This document shows, piece by piece, positions 58,791 to 64,000 of a stretch of 64,000 bases of DNA; position 1 is the first letter of the stretch, and every line of letters begins with the position of its first letter. The notes under the pieces are model-generated. The model did no database searches. It saw only the letters and a program-made list of their open reading frames with translations, and was not told the DNA's origin. The stretch covers positions 144,145,521 through 144,209,520 of the forward strand of contig OZ018329.1 in assembly GCA_963969495.1 (NCBI GenBank), read 5' to 3'. The translations under genes and the position numbers were made by a program. Origin of the DNA: Ceratothoa steindachneri (lineage: Eukaryota > Arthropoda > Malacostraca > Isopoda > Cymothoidae).

Positions 58791-60959
58791 AGCTTAGTAT
58801 TCAACATGGTTCAAATCTAAAGAGTTAGCTATCCACAAGAGGGTGACAATTCTCGGGCATTCAGTAATGATTCACGTGCGTTGTTTTTAGAGGGAGCTGA
58901 GATATAGTGAAACAGGACAGGTGCAGTCGTTGAGAGTCCTCCTTGATTTCTAGAAGTCATCGTTGATGTTTTTAAGCAGGTGGGCGCAACCGGCCATCCT
59001 GATGATATATAGACACTGAGAATGATGCTTTTTATTGGCTTCTTCTGTCAAATAATCTCTTTTCTCACCTTAAACACGAAAGGCCTAAACCACGTTTTGG
59101 AACGTGGCAATCTCTGCATCACAGTATTCGGCGATTAAAATGACGTGGCTGTTAGCTTTGTCATTTCATGTCTCAGATTAGAAGCTGCAATTTTGGGGCT
59201 GAAATAGAGATAAAATAATGATAGAGAATCTATGGCTTGCTAAAAGATGTGTTGTCAAATATCTGTCTCCGAGTGCCAGAAAAAATTTTGAGTCATAACT
59301 GATTAACCTTGAGTTCTTTAATACCTGTCGCCCTGTGTTTTATTACCCTTTTATTTTCATACAAACTAGTATATCTTAGATTTCTAATATCGATCAATTA
59401 TACAAACCTTTGCTCTAAAGTACAATCAATCTTCCCAAAATTGATGCCGTATATGCTACATTAGTCACATAAAGAACAAACTGAGAAGACTTTTTTCAAC
59501 TCTATTGCGCGTCTTCCTCAGACAGAATTTAATATAAAACGTGTTTAAAAAATAGACGGACGATAGGGCCGCCGGTCCCATCATTTTCTACTTCTACCAG
59601 CGACAGAGTGAAAGGTTAACACAGGTTCACTTTACACCTCTCTCCTCTCATCCTCCTCCCTAAGGTCCAGATTGCGCTGAGAGAGTAATGTAGACGGAGA
59701 CCGTTAAGGGAAGAAAGGGAAAAAGAGTAGATGAAAAAGGTTAAAAATCAAAGGAAGTAGGAGAAAGGTAATTGAGCTATGTTGACCTTCTTCTTCATAA
59801 AGGCGGGATAGAAGGAGAGAATGGAATACCGCCATTGGTTTAGGGCAAAGGGATTAAGGTGAAAACCGAACTACGAAGGGTTTCATCCAGTTCCATCCTT
59901 TTCCCCTTTTTTTGCTTTACTTGTGTCTAATCGCAATTTATTTGGAGTTTTCGGAGATCCGACTAATTTATGAACACTTTGGTTCTTCTCTCAACTTTAT
60001 GTATACTGTAGCATACATGCTGTTGTGTGAAATTTTTGCATAAAGATACTACATATCTGTATGGTGATATGTATGTCTTACGTGTTTGTACTTAATCTAG
60101 AGTTTGCATATTTTGGATGTGTTTAATGTAGATTTAAGTCTTTAGTTATTCTACTTTTGTTCTGGTAGTCAGTCAATTTTGTTATTACTTTATTTGGGTG
60201 TTAATCGAGATATTTAGTTTTACTAAGTTGTAGTATATATCAGGGTCATCATTTCTTTTATGTTGTTTATTCTATCAATTGTATAATAGCGGGAATCACT
60301 GGGAGTTTGGGAGTTGAATGGAGTGCTTGCTCTGGCGTTGGTATTTGGGCAAAAAATGTTACAAGATAATTCATCTTCCTTCACATATTTTCTCCTCTTT
60401 TGAGTAATTCCTTCTTCGTTTCACGATATAGGCCTCTTTGGGTTTTTCCTTCTCCAAATTCTTTACTTTTTTAAAAGTTTTGCCTAATCACAGAGGGTCA
60501 TCGATTAGAAAAATTAGTTATCTTCAAAAGAAAAGTTACATAAAATAGGTCAAAAGGCACAATTTACCGGCTCCGCTTGCTCTCACCGTTGGCAAAAGCC
60601 TTAACTAGAAAACAGAGAAGCACAGCGATAAGCTCGCCTCTTTAGTCCGAAATCAACTTGGTCACCAATTGATGATGTAAACTCAACCCTTTTCTTTGTT
60701 TTGAAGAGGGAGGAGGAATTGAAGCTCGCAGGAGATGAAGGACAGGCTTGAAAGAACCGACCAAGGAGGGAAAACTCATAATGCAAACGCTGGCCTACTC
60801 TCTCCCACAATGATGTACCGAGAGTAATGACGGTTAGGTTTACGATTGAGATAATGGTGTTTGTGGTGGTCATTGTTGAGGGTCACCTTATGCACCAGTT
60901 TATATTCCTGAAAGGGTAAATCAAGTGACTGGTGTTAATAGTGTTGCCCTTGATCATGG
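58791..60959. other. No gene supported
   Basis: 58791-59200 may continue the 5' part of the LINE but shows no motif. The rest is AT-rich. A 90-codon minus frame at 60601-60873 starts MTTTNTIISIVNLTVITLGT and has no recognised domain. Confidence 0.4.
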
Positions 60960-61180
60960 AGCTAGTCATTTGAAGGCCGTACGCTTTACAGCAGGACTCT
61001 AAACCATGACACACAAGCAGGAGGGCCCATTCTTGCTATCAGACAATTTTTCGGCCTACATTACTCCCAACATCTGATCTTTTAACTGCCAATTCTGAAC
61101 CTCTCTCCCTGGACTGTAATGTGTGAGACGAACAAATACGCGCGCATCAGTAAGGTAGAGCTTAGAGCTCTATCCACCGC
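60960..61180 (-). repeat. Possible tRNA-related SINE remnant
   Basis: Read on the minus strand, GGGCGGTGGATAGAGCTCTA at the start could be a decayed tRNA 5' half with an A box, and GAGGTTCAGAATTGG about 70 bases later a decayed B box. The body GTTTAGAGTCCTGCTGTAAA follows, and the plus-strand side runs into the AT array at 61181. No second copy exists in the window, so this stays tentative. Confidence 0.25.
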
Positions 61181-61192
61181 CCTCTATATTTA

Positions 61193-61256
<64 letters not shown>
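61181..61256. repeat. (AT)n microsatellite
   Basis: AT run of about 58 uninterrupted bases preceded by TATATTTATATTTATA. Confidence 0.97.
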
Positions 61257-61259
<3 letters not shown>

Positions 61260-63080
61260 TTTTTTCCTTAAGTGGGATTGTAATTACTCTCAGTGTAGTG
61301 TTACTTCCAACATTCAAAAATTTTATTAAGGAAATTACATTTAAAAGGATATGCCAGATAAACCCCGTTGGTCCTCGTTCTATCCATTTTAGGCTACGAA
61401 ACAATTACCAAATGGAAGAGAATTTCGACAAACACTAACAAAATTGAGGAACTGAACAGGTTCTTATGCATAATACAGCGGGCATATGTAATGAGAAACT
61501 GCTAGTTACTGAATAAGATAAAGTTGCTTAATGATCAAATTTAATAGTAAGTTCACTAAAATCTGTGCAAAGCTAAGGCAAAAATTCAAAGTGCAGTCTT
61601 ATCAAATAATCTTTCATTGGAAATCTGTCGAACTTAAGGGAAAGAAAGGTAACAATTCAAATAACATAAAAGGAAACTATGATGGATAAGGCAATAGCTT
61701 TAAACCTAGAATATTCAATGTATCTCGCACTAAGCTTGCAATGTGTGGTCGCGGATTGTTTTGCAGAAATGGAACAACTTAAATTTTGAATATGTCGAGG
61801 TTAACGTCTTTGCAGTTATGTAGCCTATAGGTCACAACGGAAATTTTCCTCTTCTAAGGTTCATACTTTCTCACTACTATTTAGTTTCATTAACACTAAA
61901 CCATTATGGTTTATGATAATGTTGCACGCTATTCACGCAGCATATCAACTAAGACAAATAAGTAACTCAATTGTATTAATTTCTATGCATTTGCTATTTC
62001 TCGTTTTTAATTAATGGAAAACATTTGGTCATCTGATGTAAACAATAAGCATTTTTATCACATTCATTTACACTATCCACAACGATTGGAGCTCATTAAC
62101 ATATATCAGTTGATCACCCATGACGAGGTGTACCTGTTTAGACTAGCTCGGCGCTCAGAGTCTTGCACAAGTACGGGCAGACAGATGCCCACAGGCCGCT
62201 TGAATTATGTCTGGCAATTAATAAAGAGTGCGAATTACGGTTGACCAGCTTTAGATTAATGGTTTACCAAGTTGCAGTTCAAAGGATATATAAATACAAT
62301 ACCTAAAAATATAATTTTAATATATATAAACAAAAAGGGGGAACAAATTACTTATGGTGGTTAAATGAATTAAATGATGATTAAGAGATAATCTGGGGAT
62401 GTTCATACACGATCGCTTTAACTGCAAGCGCGGTCTTCAAGAAGATACTTAAAGGAATCCTGACGAGGAGGAATCGAAGATGGGTTTGGATTACATAAAG
62501 ATAAAGAATTAGATTTTCTCTGCTCCAGAGAGACGTAATCTCAACTCGAGACGATTCTACTGATGGGCATCGAGTCCCAGTCTCGAAAGACGGGAATCAT
62601 GAAGGGGCGGTGAAGATGAGAGGGCCCCACAACTCTCCGGGAAGAAGGGCGGTCGAAAGCTTTCCTCTAAACAGGAGCCAAAGCTTAACGAAGGTAGATC
62701 TGTTAAGGGGATCTTCGAAGACGTAAGAGGATGAGTTACGGGGTGGTCATGGGAAACAGACGGCACTCTGGATAGAGTGAATGGCGGGCTTTCAATCTCC
62801 TCGAGAGATGATGATGTTGAGGTTATATACCCGGTGGCTGCTCTGATAGAAGCCTCAGGACATTGCGGTCCCAAAGAAATGCTTGACGCCGGTCTAAGCA
62901 AACATACTTCATGATCACGCGTCGCTCAAACGATCAAGCTTGCCTCGCAATATGTGGGTAGGGTTACTATGGGCGCGTATGGTGTTATCGGAGGAGACGA
63001 TCGGCGCCTGAAAACAAAAACAGCTGGGACGGGTGTGTAGAGATATATGAGGTAACCATGGCAGTTAAGAATTTGCGAAT
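61257..63080. other. No gene supported
   Basis: AT-rich to about 62400, then GC-balanced. The minus frame 62557-62901 (114 codons, Ser/Pro-rich, starting MLRPASSISLGPQCPEASIR) and the plus frame 62014-62244 (76 codons) show no recognised domain. The first could be an old gag-like or exon sequence, but nothing supports that beyond its length. Confidence 0.35.
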
Positions 63081-63082
63081 AT

Positions 63083-63083
63083 G

Positions 63084-63149
<66 letters not shown>

Positions 63150-63152
63150 TAT
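63083..63152. repeat. (AT)n microsatellite
   Basis: About 65 bases of AT dinucleotides with one ATAC interruption near the left edge. Minus frames reading IYIYIY across it are artefacts. Confidence 0.97.
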
Positions 63153-63701
63153 CGAGCTCTTGCTCATGGCGAGGCAAAGTAAAACAATGAAAGAAAACCA
63201 AAACGAACCTGGGTTTCTCTAAGCCACTCTACTCAGTGTCCGGTAACATACAAGTACGATAAAAATGGTAATTTTAGGAGACAGTTATTCTGACTTCTGC
63301 TCAAAAGGCCTATCCTCCGAGGGTGTATTTATAAACAGACAAGTCAAAAATTTAAACTGTACATCTCGTATTACGCTCTTCTAGAGCGACAAGATGCCAA
63401 GCACGGCTGAATTGATACCCACTTCTGTCGATTCAACATGAGATCCCGTTTCCCTAAATTCCAAAATTTCTAGGAAGAGAAATAACAGACGCCCCAAATC
63501 CTGGACACCCTCGGGTCTCCCCTTGTTATCACCATTCCCTTCCCATTACTCTGCGGGAGTAATCCTAGTATAAAGCCGTTCGTCAGGAGAAAAGGAGAAC
63601 AATTCTCGTTTCGTCACGACATCGATAAGGAGTTGCTTGGATAGAATTCCTCAAGCAAGTTAAGAAGAACTTTCATTTTCTTGGGCAATACCAGATTTCA
63701 C
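63153..63701. other. No gene seen
   Basis: GC-balanced sequence. A TATAAAG at about 63570 is followed by GC-balanced DNA, but no frame follows. It could belong to an LTR that runs off the window edge, which cannot be tested here. Confidence 0.3.
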
Positions 63702-63805
63702 CAAGTATAATCGGCACGGTTCGATTACCAAAGATCGTCAAGTTATCTTACCTCCAAGTACTGTCGGCACAGTTCGATCACCAAAAATCTTCAAATGACC
63801 TTACT
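63702..63805. repeat. Two-unit 53-bp tandem repeat
   Basis: CAAGTATAATCGGCACGGTT at 63702 and CAAGTACTGTCGGCACAGTT at 63755 start two units that stay similar through CGAT(T/C)ACCAAA and ATCTTCAA/ATCGTCAA to CTTAC. There are about ten differences in 53 bp. No unit beyond these two. Confidence 0.85.
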
Positions 63806-64000
63806 CTATCCGGGTTTGATAGATTTCTCACCCAAAAGAGAAGCTCTACAAGTGAAACCAAATCCCTATAAAATCATACAGTCATCTTCAAGCCTCGTCT
63901 GAGAAAACATTTTCAAGGTCATAAACGCCCGACGCAGTGCCTCTTCAATCGGTTTTGTTCTGGTTCTCTTCTCTTATGCCGACTCTAAATTCCGCGTTTG

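Noticed and set aside
62926..63201. Minus frames with IYIYIY runs
   Set aside because: They are translations of the AT dinucleotide array.
1..64000. CRISPR array or prokaryotic defence system
   Set aside because: None of the tandem arrays has constant-length repeats with unique spacers. There are no bacterial-style operons, and the transposon families are those of animals.

Overview
The window looks like intergenic, repeat-rich nuclear DNA from an invertebrate animal. It is AT-rich, has no operons or long open frames (the longest open frame is 165 codons), and carries long AT dinucleotide arrays, many minisatellites and many decayed transposable elements of animal families. A short degenerate block of TTAGG-type repeat (33908-33980) and the transposon mix suggest an arthropod, perhaps a crustacean. 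That placement is inference, not proof. I found no conserved host gene, tRNA, rRNA or CRISPR array.

Layout. 1-9000: a 30-bp minisatellite at the very start, GC-balanced sequence without a recognisable gene, a first copy of a dispersed repeat here called R1 (3681-4116), an unassigned pair of minus-strand frames at 4718-5448, then AT-rich DNA. 9000-13000: a decayed Tc1/mariner transposase (9065-9960, plus), an R1 copy, a large imperfect palindrome, an inverted R1 copy, and a second Tc1 element (11567-12888, transposase on minus) whose two long inverted ends can be aligned. 13320-15904: a hAT element of the ZBED5/GTF2IRD2-like group with recognisable inverted ends and a frame-broken transposase. 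15905-23190: mostly empty, with a GC-rich, G-run-rich block at 21375-22760.

23190-35370: a Gypsy-class integrase scrap, then a Gypsy-class LTR retrotransposon (25720-32278) with both LTRs. Its 5' LTR is interrupted by a 1.2-kb insert that itself has direct repeats at its two ends. Most of its pol gene is missing, so gag sequence runs almost directly into the end of RNase H. Downstream lie a foldback with telomere-like repeat, a 165-bp tandem repeat and an LTR/leader fragment of the same Gypsy family.

40490-45910: a Gypsy-type gag capsid fragment, the 3' two thirds of an L2-type LINE (minus), and a nearly complete but heavily broken Jockey/CR1-group LINE (plus). 46000-50300: four minisatellite or microsatellite clusters. 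57120-58790: an RTE-type LINE fragment (minus). 58791-64000: AT arrays, unassigned DNA and a short tandem repeat.

Nothing here works together as a pathway. Every recognisable coding sequence is a mobile-element remnant with stops, frameshifts, deletions or lost catalytic residues. The most unusual structures are the inverted R1/palindrome cluster between two Tc1/mariner remnants, and the nested repeat-bounded insert in the Gypsy LTR with its pair of related minus-strand frames.
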